From Blastocladiella britannica (taxonomy: Eukaryota; Blastocladiomycota; Blastocladiomycetes; Blastocladiales; Blastocladiaceae), in NCBI GenBank assembly GCA_025349905.2, contig MU624564.1:24358-56116 (forward strand): DNA of 31,759 nucleotides, read 5' to 3'. The notes below the pieces were generated by a model. The model saw only the letters and a program-made list of their open reading frames with translations. It searched no databases and was not told the origin of the DNA. The position numbers and the translations under genes were made by a program. This document shows, one piece after another, positions 18,226 through 28,004 of this stretch (position 1 is the first letter of the stretch; the number at the start of each line of letters is the position of its first letter).

Positions 18226-21200
18226 TCACGCCAGATTTGCCAGCTCGAGCGTATGCACCAAAAATCGCGCCTGGAGCGCATTGAGCACCATATCGATGCA
18301 CTGTTGAGCCCCGGCCTCGTCGGTGAACAGCGACGTGGACTCGGAGACCGCAATCGAATGGTCCAGCTTGGAGAACTTGAACTCAAAGTACCTTCGAATC
18401 GCTTTCCCCGTCAAGTACCGTGCGGAAGAGGATCCGCTCGCTGCGGTCGCAGTTTGGCTCTCGCCCATTTCCGATATGAGGCTTCCCTCGATATTGGCTC
18501 TGGCGATGGATCCGGTTGCCAGTAGTGATGGTTGTTGCGGTAGTTTCCCGGTCGATGATTTCAGGTCGGCGGTGGTGATAGCGCCAGGGTGTGTTGATAA
18601 CGTTGGTGCTGACTTGAGGACACGATGCATGGATGGGTATACGCGAATCAAGTTGTGGGCGATCTGGGCAATGTGCTGCTTGTTTTGGATCTTGGCCTGT
18701 GTAATTTTGTGAGCATTTGGTACGACATTTGTCCAAATGAAGCACAACGGTACCAGAAATTGATTCATGTTCCACCAAACGACCAGAACCTTGCTCATGC
18801 GAGAATTTTGCTTCAGGAACTGGCACGTTTTGTCGATCGTTTCCTTGAGCGCCGACGTCTTGGGATTGTGTGGATCATCGAATGCCTGATATACAAGATC
18901 AGGTTATTGTAAGGCATGAATCAACATAGGGAAAGCAACGCACGTCAAACTCGTTCATGTCAAACACGACAATAGAAAAATCCAACAAGTCATTCTATTG
19001 GGATCCGTCAAGTGAATCTTGAGAGCCTATATCAATTAAAAGTGTAATTTCGGGCATACCATGGAACGTGCATTGGAAATACTCCCAAGCTTCGTTTTGC
19101 CGATCTTGGTCACATCAATATCAAAAAATGCTGCCAACTTGGTCTTGTTGAGATCGGCTGCACTTATAATGTGAGTCGAAAAACATCAAAAAGGAAAAGT
19201 GTGTTACGCACTCTTGACCACGGAAAAGTCCCACATGCAACAAAACAGGTGCTCGGCCAGCGAGTGAGGAAAGATGGACATCATGGAAGGGCAGAGCGGC
19301 TCCCTCAAGAGAAGCGGCTTCAAGACGCCGAGGACCCTGGATTGATCATCGTTACTATAACATGACTCAGTACCAAATGAAAGAAAAATAATCGAACCGA
19401 AGCATGACGGTAGGGTTCATGGGCAAGAGCGCGAGCATCACATCCGCATTGATCCGCTGAGCGACCCCCGTCTTGAGCTTCCCAATGATCCCATCGAGCA
19501 GCCGAGAGAACCGCGCCATATACTGTGCGCGCTCTCGCTTACTCTGAATCACCTCCACCAAATGCGTCAAGCTCTGGCTCACCAGCTTGGTTTCAGCGAT
19601 CTGAAGCATGGCAGTGCGAACCGCGTCTCCCGTCACGGACCCCACACGCGTATCCAAGGCCCACACCGTCTTGGACTCGATCACTTTGAGCCACCGCGCG
19701 TGCTGGGTAACCATGCGCACAAACTCGGAAACTGCCGGATCGCTTGCGGGCATCGCCGACGCCTGCGCGTGTGCCAGCTGATACGCGAACCGAAATGATG
19801 CCAGCGCGTACACTTGCAAAAACGTCGATACGGTGGCTGGGTGCTGCGCCGCGAGAAATTGGGTCCATGGCGGTGCGGAGGACGAGGATAAGGGGATGGA
19901 AGCTGATGTTGGGAGTTCCGCCCGTGAGAGGGTCGCCTTGACCGCGGTAGGCATATGCGCAACATTGTTAAACGCAACAGGATGTGGTTGGAGTGGTAGT
20001 GATAATGATGGCGATGATGAGCAGACTGCCCCTGGCCCTTTTTCGAGGAGCGGAGCCCTTGGGTCGTGGTCTGGCGCGGCCACTGCTGCTGTAGTTGCTG
20101 CTGCTGTAGTTGCTACTGCTGCTGTTGCTGCTGGACGAGGAGGAGTACCCATGTGCTCGGTACTCGCACTTGACGGTGCACACGAGAAAACGGACCCAGA
20201 CGAGTGGCCCTTGCTGCGAGCAAGGCCAAGAGATGTTGCCAGTATGGTCATACCTCGGCCGCGCTTGCCGCGACTGGCCGAAGCTACTAATGCTGCTGCT
20301 GCTGTCTCCGTTCCCGCCCCAATCGCCGCCGCCGCTCCCGCCGCTCCTGGTGCCGCTAGCGCTCCCAAGGCGAGAATATTGTTCTCGCTTGTTGAAAATG
20401 CCATGTCCCCGTCGGCTGCAAGTGAAGCGGCACCGAGCCATCGCTTTTTTTGGGTCTCGCTGATTCCCGCCAAGAACGCTGACCGGGCATGGTTGGACCC
20501 CAGCACTGCAACCGAGATTTGGAGGTCAGCTCGCCACCGCCGAACCGCCATGCGCCGAGCCTGAATGCGCTGTCGCTGCTGTCCATACTCGTTGATCAAC
20601 AAGAGCATGGCCCAGGATACGCGCGACATGTGGTAGAGAATGGAGACCAAGTTGGCGAGTGCCACGAGGTAGTAAGGCGCGTAAAGGCGGTCGTTGTACA
20701 CGCGGATCACCGCCTCGATTCCTTGTGGCAAATCAGTCAATAGCAAATCAAATACCACGACTGCATACAAGTATGAGTATTATTCGTTGGGGAGGAAGAC
20801 AAAATTGGGCACACTCGTACTTGTTGGGGAACTTATGAGCAATGCCGATCCCGGAACTACATTTCGGAGGGAAGATGACAGCAAGACGCCGGGGAGCATA
20901 AAGATAGAGTGTGTGCAGTAAGCTAAACGTAATATTTTGTCAGCAACTGGCGAAACCGGGACAGCACAGCAAGAGAAGAAGTACCCAAGGACCATCTGAT
21001 CCACCATTCCTTTTTCTCACTGCCGCCGCCACCCACTTCTTGTTGGCTGGGGGTGGAAAATCCTCGCCGCCGTGACGTGAAGAGCAACGCCAGGAAAATC
21101 GTCAGCCGGCTCGCGTCCTTGATGATGGCCGCATTCAACGCAATCCCAACGACGACGTGGAACACTGATTCCCAGTCTGATTTACCCCACCATTCGACAG

Positions 21201-21828
21201 CGCCCGACTCATAGAACCTGGCCAACAGCGTGATGGTGCCTGCGATATTGGCGCACGAGACGCAGAACGCAAACAGTAAGTTGAGGGCGTGGTATTGTGA
21301 AATGGTGCCCAAGTAACGTGGATTCGCTGGGGTCACGCGCGCCGAAATAACTCGCTCAATGAGCCGGTCAGTCCAACCATGCGCCTCCTCTTCCAGCGGA
21401 TCCTGCATCGACGCGCACGAGGCATTGGCGGGTGCCGCTCGAGTGGTCGATATGGACCGGGCCGGCAACATTCGGTGAGGTACTGACGTCGCGGATGGTG
21501 ATTCGTTCGCTGCTGCTGGCGATGGGGCGGCGTGGTTGGGATTCAGCGGCGATTTTACGTGCCGGTGAGCCAGATTCGGTGACCCGGCCGGTGATATTTG
21601 CCGGTGACGATCGTCGTGGCCATGCGGCAAGATGGCAATTCCAGGAGGCCGATTCAGGCGCGCTTTGGTAAGGTTTGGGTCGTGGGCCGTTGAAGAAACT
21701 TTTCGCGGCAGCCAATTTGGGGCAGCAATAGGAACCATTCCAATATCAAGCGCGTGTGCTGGTGGTGGCTGGGAATCCAGTCCCGGCGATTGGCGGACAC
21801 TTCCAAGCGAAGTAGGAGCGTCTGACAT
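18226..21828 (-). CDS. Multi-pass membrane protein with C-terminal degenerate G-alpha-like domain, 8 exons (novel architecture)
   Basis: Exons (minus): 21828-20985, 20922-20821, 20760-19398, 19336-19212, 19157-19060, 18994-18944, 18885-18754, 18696-18226, giving 1061 residues with all phases matching. Residues 1-150 are Pro/Ser-rich and disordered. About five to seven hydrophobic segments lie at ~181-370 (ALNLLFAFCVSCANIAGTIT, VFHVVVGIALNAAII, VVFDLLLTDLPQGIEAVIRV, YYLVALANLVSILYH). An Ala/Ser/Gly-rich linker and a helical region follow. Residues ~800-1061 resemble a heterotrimeric G-alpha GTPase fold: VKT near switch I, FFDIDVTKIG at the DVGGQ position, LLDFSIVVFDMNEFD, a beta5-like KVLVVWWNMNQFLAKI, and a C-terminal YFEFKFSKL...LFTDEAGAQQCIDMVLNAL like the last G-alpha helices. 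The P-loop, the DxxGQ glutamine and NKxD are missing, so GTP binding is doubtful. The membrane part and linker share one exon, so they are physically joined. The G-alpha relation is my inference. Confidence 0.6.
20086..20139 (-). repeat. Trinucleotide-rich repeat (GCTGCTGTAGTTGCT units) encoding Ala/Thr-rich linker
   Basis: Tandem GCTGCTGTAGTT-type units lie inside the third exon of the membrane/G-alpha-like gene. On the minus strand they encode alternating Ala, Val and Thr. The low-complexity tract lies between the membrane segments and the C-terminal region and is likely length-variable. Confidence 0.6.
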
Positions 21829-22047
21829 TCTTGTCCTTAAGATTTTGTATATATGTGTGTGCGCTGGTCGAGTTTGCCTTTGGATCGTCGTAGGGTCAGC
21901 TATCCAAATTTATATTTCAATAATCGAATATCATGCTTATAATCCTTCCAAATAGAATCAAATGGGCAGGATCGAAATTGACAGGTTCCCAATACCAGAA
22001 TAGAAACATATCGGGCATAATAGGAAAAATAGAGGGACGGATTCTCA
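21829..22047. other. A/T-rich intergenic spacer
   Basis: 219 bp between the stop of the unknown gene at 22048-24171 and the start of the membrane/G-alpha-like gene (both minus). It is clearly more A/T-rich than the flanking coding DNA and must hold one gene's 3' end and the other's promoter. No specific element recognised. Confidence 0.5.
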
Positions 22048-24171
22048 TCAGCTTTCAAATCCCCACTCTTCCAGGGAGCCCGTCAGCTCACTCCAAGCTA
22101 GCGGCTTCTCGTCAGCGCCACTACTTGTCCCGGAGCGGCACAGAGAGTGGAGGTAAGGAGGGAGATCCAAAGAGCTTCCCGAACTTCCCATCCCCGATCG
22201 GAGCGCCTTGCACAGGTCCCGAACGGCAGTGGCAGCTTCGAGCGTCATGAAGTCTGGGTTGGTGGACCCTTCGCCCATCTCGGAGCGGACATACATGGCA
22301 TGGTACCCTCCAAGCACGAGCTGCGACGAAATAAGTTCCGATGGTCCGTCCTCTTCGAACGTGCTTGGGCGAATCAGCACATAGTCTGCCCATTATGATT
22401 TTGCCATCAGCTTCAATCAACAAACCAAAAATAAGGAAATGATGGACATACCAAGCTTGAACCGATGGTACCCAACGTCCACTTGGGCCAAAACAGCCAT
22501 GTGGGCAATGATGAACCCGAGCACGAGCTTTGCCTCGCGCAGGCTCAACGCCTGGAGCCGCGCGCGGTCGGCAACGCTCCCGAGCATGAGCGGCATCACC
22601 ACCACCGCCTCCCGAACCGGTTCCGGCGCCATTTCGGACGGGTAAGCAGACCCTTCGCAAGCAGCAAACGCCACCTCGCTGACTTCCAGCAACGATCCGT
22701 GCAACCCGACCGCCACTTCAGCAATCTCGGCGATCCGCTGGATGCGGCGCCCCTCCGTCTCGCTGACAAGCATCATGGCCACGGGGTCGCGAGGAGCATC
22801 GCCGTGGGCCGTGGCATTCGTGGCGCCGCCCGTCATCAGGTCGTGCGCAATGTACATGGGCCGGCGCGCACGGGGGGCAAGACCGGACGAGAGCGCAAAG
22901 CGGGCCGCCCACCACGCCGCATTCTGGGACAGGAGGTACAGATCGTTTAGGTGCGCGAACGGGTCGGCGGCGGCCACCATCACCGTAGAGGACTCGGCAC
23001 CCGGTGCGTGCTGGTGCTGGTGGTGCTGTTGCTGTCCCGGTGACAAGGCTCCAAGTGGGGTGGCGATGAAGGACGCTGGGCGGCGAGGAGCACGGTGGCG
23101 AGAGGCGGGAGAACTGGCGCGCGATGACTGAACTGGGTACGTGGCGCTACTGCTGGCGTTGGACGACTTGCGGGTGGGCGAGGTGGCATCGGGCAGCATG
23201 GTGGCCATGCGCGCAGCAGCCTTGTTGCCGACCAAGGGAGTGTATGGTAGTTGTGGAGGCGGCGGCGCAAGTCCAGCCAGCGATTCCCTTGACGACCCTG
23301 AGGCAGAAGAATGGAGTGTCTGCGATGACAGCGGCGATACCGAGTCCCGCAACTTGGATGCGCGGGCGAGGAGGCCAGGCTCGCCAACGCTGCTGGTATC
23401 ATCATCCACCTCTTCCAATTCGGAAGCCTCGTTGGCTTGCTCTTTCATGTCGGTCAGGGTCTTGACGGCTGCGGCAGCGGCCTTGGAGGTGGAGGACGTG
23501 GACTCTGCCAGCTGCCTGAACGTGGAGAGCAGCATATCGAGATCCGCGAGTTCGGGGCAGGTTTGAGACCGCGGAATGTTCTCGGTTTCGGCCAGCAGGT
23601 CCCGGCGACGCTGCTTTTGCGATTTGATGAGCTGGGATGCCGTTGCTTGTGCGGATCCAGCGGGTGCAGGCGCCGCTGCCGGCCATTGCTTTCCCTTGCT
23701 GCTGCGTTGTTTCCGTGGCGACGGCTCCGCCTCGAGTGTGAACGTGCCATGCCCCCAGCCAGTACCGCGGGCGGCTTCGGCAACCACGGCCGCTGCTGCC
23801 GTCGCCGACATCCGATCGCTACTGCTGCCAGTCGGATCGTCCTCAGCCACAAACCCGATCGGCGAGGACCCGTTCGGCGACGTTGGCCGCGCAACGTACT
23901 GCACCAAGTCAAATGAGCTGAGGAGCTCAATGGCCTCGGCCCACATGATGCACAGCACCATCACCGGGAAAATGTGGCGCAGCGGCTGGATGAACCGCGG
24001 GAGCTGATCGGGGAGCGCCACGAGCCGGCGGCGCTGTGGTGGTACCGCAGAGCTGCTACTTCCGTTCTCATACCCACGTTGACGGTGACGGGGCGACCGA
24101 GGCGTCGATGGCGCGGGCGATCGCGCCTGCGGACCCGTCGGGGATGCGGTTCCAGAGTGCGAAGGGGGCAT
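22048..24171 (-). CDS. Unrecognised protein with hydrophobic segment and long disordered middle, 2 exons
   Basis: I do not recognise it. The frame is open to 24405 and I prefer the ATG at 24171 (MPPSHSGTASPTGPQ). That gives 694 residues if the intron runs 22413-22451, rebuilding FKL|ADGKIIMGRLCVLIRPS. This intron would be only ~39-41 nt; an alternative larger intron is possible. Visible: a Ser/Pro-rich start, a hydrophobic stretch at ~60-90 (HIFPVMVLCIMWAEAIELL), a long Ala/Ser/Gln/His-rich region with a helical block (DLDMLLSTFRQLAES), and a well-ordered C-terminal third (FAHLNDLYLLSQNAAWWAARFALSS...). That third includes a second hydrophobic helix (AKLVLGFIIAHMAVLAQVDV) and FMTLEAATAVRDLCKALR. 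No catalytic motif is seen. It lies just upstream of the membrane/G-alpha-like gene on the same strand. Confidence 0.6.
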
Positions 24172-24389
24172 GGTTTGATCTTGTTCTCGTTCAGCGATGG
24201 AGATTGTTGTGGTAGTGCTTGTGGTGGTGCGAGTTCCGCGTGGTCCAGTATGTCGGCTTGTGGTCGTGCTGCGGCGGGTGGATGTCGATCTGTTGGAGGG
24301 AGTCGCTGATATGTCCACTGCGAGGAGAAATTGGATTTTCATTTTTTGATTTGGTTTTTTTAGAAGGGACACCGACACACAGCACGAGT

Positions 24390-25543
24390 TTACATGACCG
24401 TGCATTTGTCGTGATCCTTGCCGGCCTTTGCGGGTGATCCTCCTCCTCCTGCACCTACTCCCCCTGCTGCTGCTGTAGCTGCACCACTTGCTCCCCCGGC
24501 AGACGACGCAATGCTTGGGGCCGGATTGCCACCAGTAGCTGCTCCTGCCGACGCGAGCCTTCCCTTGCCCTTTCGCTTGTACGAGTCCAGAAATTGCACC
24601 TGCCGAACATTGAGCGCACCACGCCTCCTCGAGCGGATGAACTCGACCGCATCCAAGTTGGCCATCCCTGCCTCGATCATTGCAATGGCAACCAGTACTG
24701 GCGCGCTATGTAAATAGATTTTAGTAAATTCTTCACTTGATGTGAAGGGAGCGAAAGAAAAAGAGGATCGAACCGTCCAAGTCCTGCTACACAGTGCACA
24801 GCAATGGTTCCCTCGGTTGCTTGCGCAGAGCAAAACTTTGCCGAGACGAGCGTGAGCCATTGCGAAACGATCGTCGCAGGTGGTGGATCGCCGTCTTTAA
24901 AGTTGAGTTCCTTTAAGCAAAAAAATGTCAAGCCACGGAATGCGCAAAGAAAACAAAGACCATACATGTACAGTGATATTAAACTGCGCCATGGCAGCGG
25001 CCGAGTACGTCGGCTCACACGCACGAACCTATTTGTGATTCATAAAGGCACGATCAGTCACAATTCCAATGTTTTTTTTTGCGGTACGGTACACACCACA
25101 TCAGTGACGCCGTTCTTCACAAGTTCCCGCGCATACTGGGCAAGGTTGGACTCGGAAGGGGCGTCCATGACAATGAACCGCAGTCCCTTGTGTTCAATGA
25201 GCGACATTGCCTTGAACAGTGGTGCCACCGGCTTTCCCTGAACACCAGGCGGCGCTACAGCGGGCAAGGCAATGGAAGGAACAGCGGTAGCACTTGCAGC
25301 GGGCTGTGCAGTGACTCCAAGGGTCGAGCTCATGGAAGGTGAAGCAGAGCGGGATTGGGATCGCGTTCGAAGTGAGCCTGGTGTGGCCGATTCCACGGCT
25401 CTGCTGCCACTGGGAATGGGTGTAGTTGGGCCCGCAATAAGGTTGTTTCTGCTGGCAGGCCGCGAAAGCGATGGGCCCGGCGTCGCAGCCGACGACGCTG
25501 GCACGGTGCTACTTAACGACGCTGAAATCGAGGGATTCGACAT
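24390..25543 (-). CDS. PTP4A: PRL-type (PTP4A) prenylated protein tyrosine phosphatase, 4 exons
   Basis: PRL phosphatases are membrane-anchored dual-specificity phosphatases. Exons (minus): 25543-25097, 25028-24966, 24910-24774, 24705-24390, giving 320 residues, against about 170 in animals. The fold starts near residue 114 (HKGLRFIVMDAPSESNLAQY) and continues with NGVTDVVRACEPTY and ELNFKDGDPPP carrying the general-acid Asp region. The active-site loop is HCVAGLGRAP (CX5R, with the PRL-typical Ala after Arg), rebuilt over intron 3. ALIEGG-like AIAMIEAGM and FIRSRRRGALNVRQVQFL follow. It ends CTVM, a CaaX prenylation box. Oddities: a ~110-residue Ser/Pro/Ala-rich N-terminal extension and an Ala/Gly-rich spacer replacing the usual polybasic stretch before CaaX. 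The first donor is chosen at 25096 by family alignment; 25087 is also in phase. Confidence 0.9.
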
Positions 25544-25659
25544 TTTATACAAAGATCCACAATAACAACCTCAATGAGCGCGACTGACGAGCAAAGGAGG
25601 AGGTTGGAAATGTGATCCGGGCGCGTCGGTATCCACACGCGTTCGCAGTTAATAGAGTC

Positions 25660-25665
25660 TTTATT
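25660..25665 (-). terminator. Probable poly(A) signal of the MFS transporter
   Basis: TTTATT (AATAAA on the minus strand) lies 46 bp past the transporter stop, in the 167-bp gap before the PRL start. Confidence 0.5.
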
Positions 25666-25710
25666 GTATTAATTTTTGGTGATGGGAAATTATTGAACTG
25701 TCAAAAGAGA

Positions 25711-27884
25711 TTATGTATCTTTCTCGACCTTGATATACCCTCTCCCACGCCCAACCCCACCCGCTCTTGTCCGGCGTCGGCTGATTGAGGCCTTGTGTGC
25801 ATCGCGCTCGGCCATTTCCATCCCGAGCTGTCGTGCGTCGAACCACCAGTATACGCACGCAAGCACCGCATTGACCACAGCGGCCAGCGACATCATGGCA
25901 AACAGCCGTCCCCATCCGCTTGCTTCAACGACGGTGCCAACAAACGATCCGGCCGAGATCGCGCCAATGTATCCGGCACAGTGCGCCGAGGCCACGACAA
26001 TGCCGGCATTGTGCGAGTCGGCCAGCTCGAGTACAAAGATCCCTTCCGCCCATGACGCTGGCGCGGTGGCAAAGAGAGCAGCCGTGCCCATGAGGGCTAC
26101 CGCCCCGAGAACGCCGGGAGTGACGCCCGTGCCGCCCGCCGGTTCCTGGTGCGTGGGTCCACTATTGCCGCCTCCCGTGTCATGGTCGTGCCGCGCGGCT
26201 ACGACGGCCAAGAGCGACATGGCCAAGGCCGCGCCCAGAACGAGGGACGTGTACACGGCGCCACGACGCGTGCGCTCAACCCGATCAATCAGAAAGCCGC
26301 CCCCAACAGAAGAAACGGCTGCAAGAAGGGGGAATACCAGAGTCAGAACACTGGAGGTTCCCTCGGACACGCGATACGACTCGTGGAGGTACACGACGGC
26401 CCAGCTGTTGAAGATTTCCCGAGTCCAAGTGTACAGTGGCGACTGAAGCAGGATCAGGTAGTACTTTGGTTGGTGCAAAATGGATTTTGAGCGGTTGGGA
26501 GCCAGCGAGCGGGCAATCACGATGGTCGGCGACGGTGCAGACCTTGCTTGCGGCGATTCGCGGGTTGGAGAGTGTGATGAAACGGCTGCATAGGTGCCGG
26601 CCTGGTCGCTTTTGCTGGCGCCACCAGTTCGCTTCAGTTCAATGGGTTCGGGAACGTGGGTTGTCACGTTGGGCAGGTCAAGCTCGACTGAAGATCTGCG
26701 AATATATTATAAATGAGTTGTTTCGTTCAATGCAATAACAACACAAAGAAAAAGCTCATACCCGTAAAGGAAAAAGAAGGCAGGAAGCAATAGCAAGATT
26801 CCACAAATACCAGACACGTTAAACAGGCCCTGCCACGTAATGCCACGCGAGATCAAGCTCCCAAGAAACAGGCGAATGATGGCATCCCCGAGGGAATAGG
26901 AGAGCGAAGCCATGCCCATGATCTTTCCGTGTTGGGCTGGAGGGAACCAGTTGCGCACAAGTGTCGTGAGAGCTGGCCTGTGGTTTTCGCCATTTGCAAT
27001 TGAGTGAGGCATGAAATATCATAAGAAAAGAGGTGCATACCAGCCTCCAGACTGGAAAATCCGGTTGGTACTCCAAATCAAGGTAAATAGAGCGATCGAC
27101 GAGCCCTTGTCGGACATGGAGCCAAACGCAAATGTGCAAATAATGGATCCCACAAGGCAAGCAATGAGCACAGTCCGACCGCCGATCCGGTCAATCAGCA
27201 GTCCATTTGCGAGCTTTCCCATAGCATAAAACGCGTATCCATATCTGTTCATAACACAAGGATCAGTCATTTTTCCAAATAAACGTTGAAAAGAACAACG
27301 TACGAAATCACGCCGCCAAAGTCCCTCTTGGTCAATCCAGTAGCATGCAGCACGGTGGGTAGTGCGACGCTCAGGTTGGTTCGGCAAAAGTAAAAGCCAG
27401 TGTACACGCTAATGAGCGTCAGGAGCGTAATTCGCTGCCACCGAAGCAGCGTCTGAGCAATCCGCGGTGCAGCGGCAACTACATGCGCCGGGGCAAGCAG
27501 ATCCAGCTGCGGTAGAGTCCCCGTTGGCGAAAATGGTACATGGTCATCTGGGTCCGAGAGCAGCTCTTGCCGATCATCCGCGTATCTTGCGCTCCCACCA
27601 CCACCAGTGCCTCCACCGCCTGAAAGGGGCGGAGACGGCACGTGTCGCAAGTTTGTGCCATGCTCTGCTGCCACGGCCGAAGATGGCGAGCCCGCGTCGG
27701 AAAATAAGGCCAGTGGCGGAAGAGATACACGTGCGCGAGGAGGCGATACGCTTGCGCTGGAGGACGAAGCCGCGGCGGCTGTGGCGACTCCTGATGGTTC
27801 AAGCGCCGCGAGCGATGCGCACGAGTTCCGATCGTGCGCGGAGGGCGACCGGTGGCGCGGTGAGCCCGGCGCTTGGGGGACCAT
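25711..27884 (-). CDS. MFS transporter, organophosphate:phosphate antiporter-like (GlpT/UhpT/SLC37 group), 4 exons
   Basis: Likely exchanges a phosphorylated metabolite (glycerol-3-phosphate or sugar phosphate) for phosphate; the exact substrate is unknown. Exons (minus): 27884-27304, 27244-27041, 26977-26762, 26695-25711, giving 661 residues. The first ~145 residues are Ser/Pro/Gly-rich and disordered. TM1 has GFYFCRTNLSVALPTV, whose Arg aligns with the phosphate-binding Arg of GlpT. The MFS loop 2-3 signature is GLLIDRIGGR. The second half starts near PKYYLILLQSPLYTWTREIF, whose Arg fits the second GlpT substrate Arg, and repeats the signature as GGGFLIDRVERTRRG. About 12 membrane segments are split by a ~70-residue hydrophilic central loop. 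The start at 27884 is chosen because upstream in-frame residues are poorly conserved. C-terminus KVEKDT. Confidence 0.85.
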
Positions 27885-28004
27885 GTCAACAATATAAAGG
27901 CTTGGGTTCGTGCAAGGCGCGTTTTTTTGCGTTGCCGCGGTGTGGGTGGCACCGTTTTGTTTTATGATTTTTTGAATGAGAAAAACTAAAGGGAAATCAC
28001 TCAA

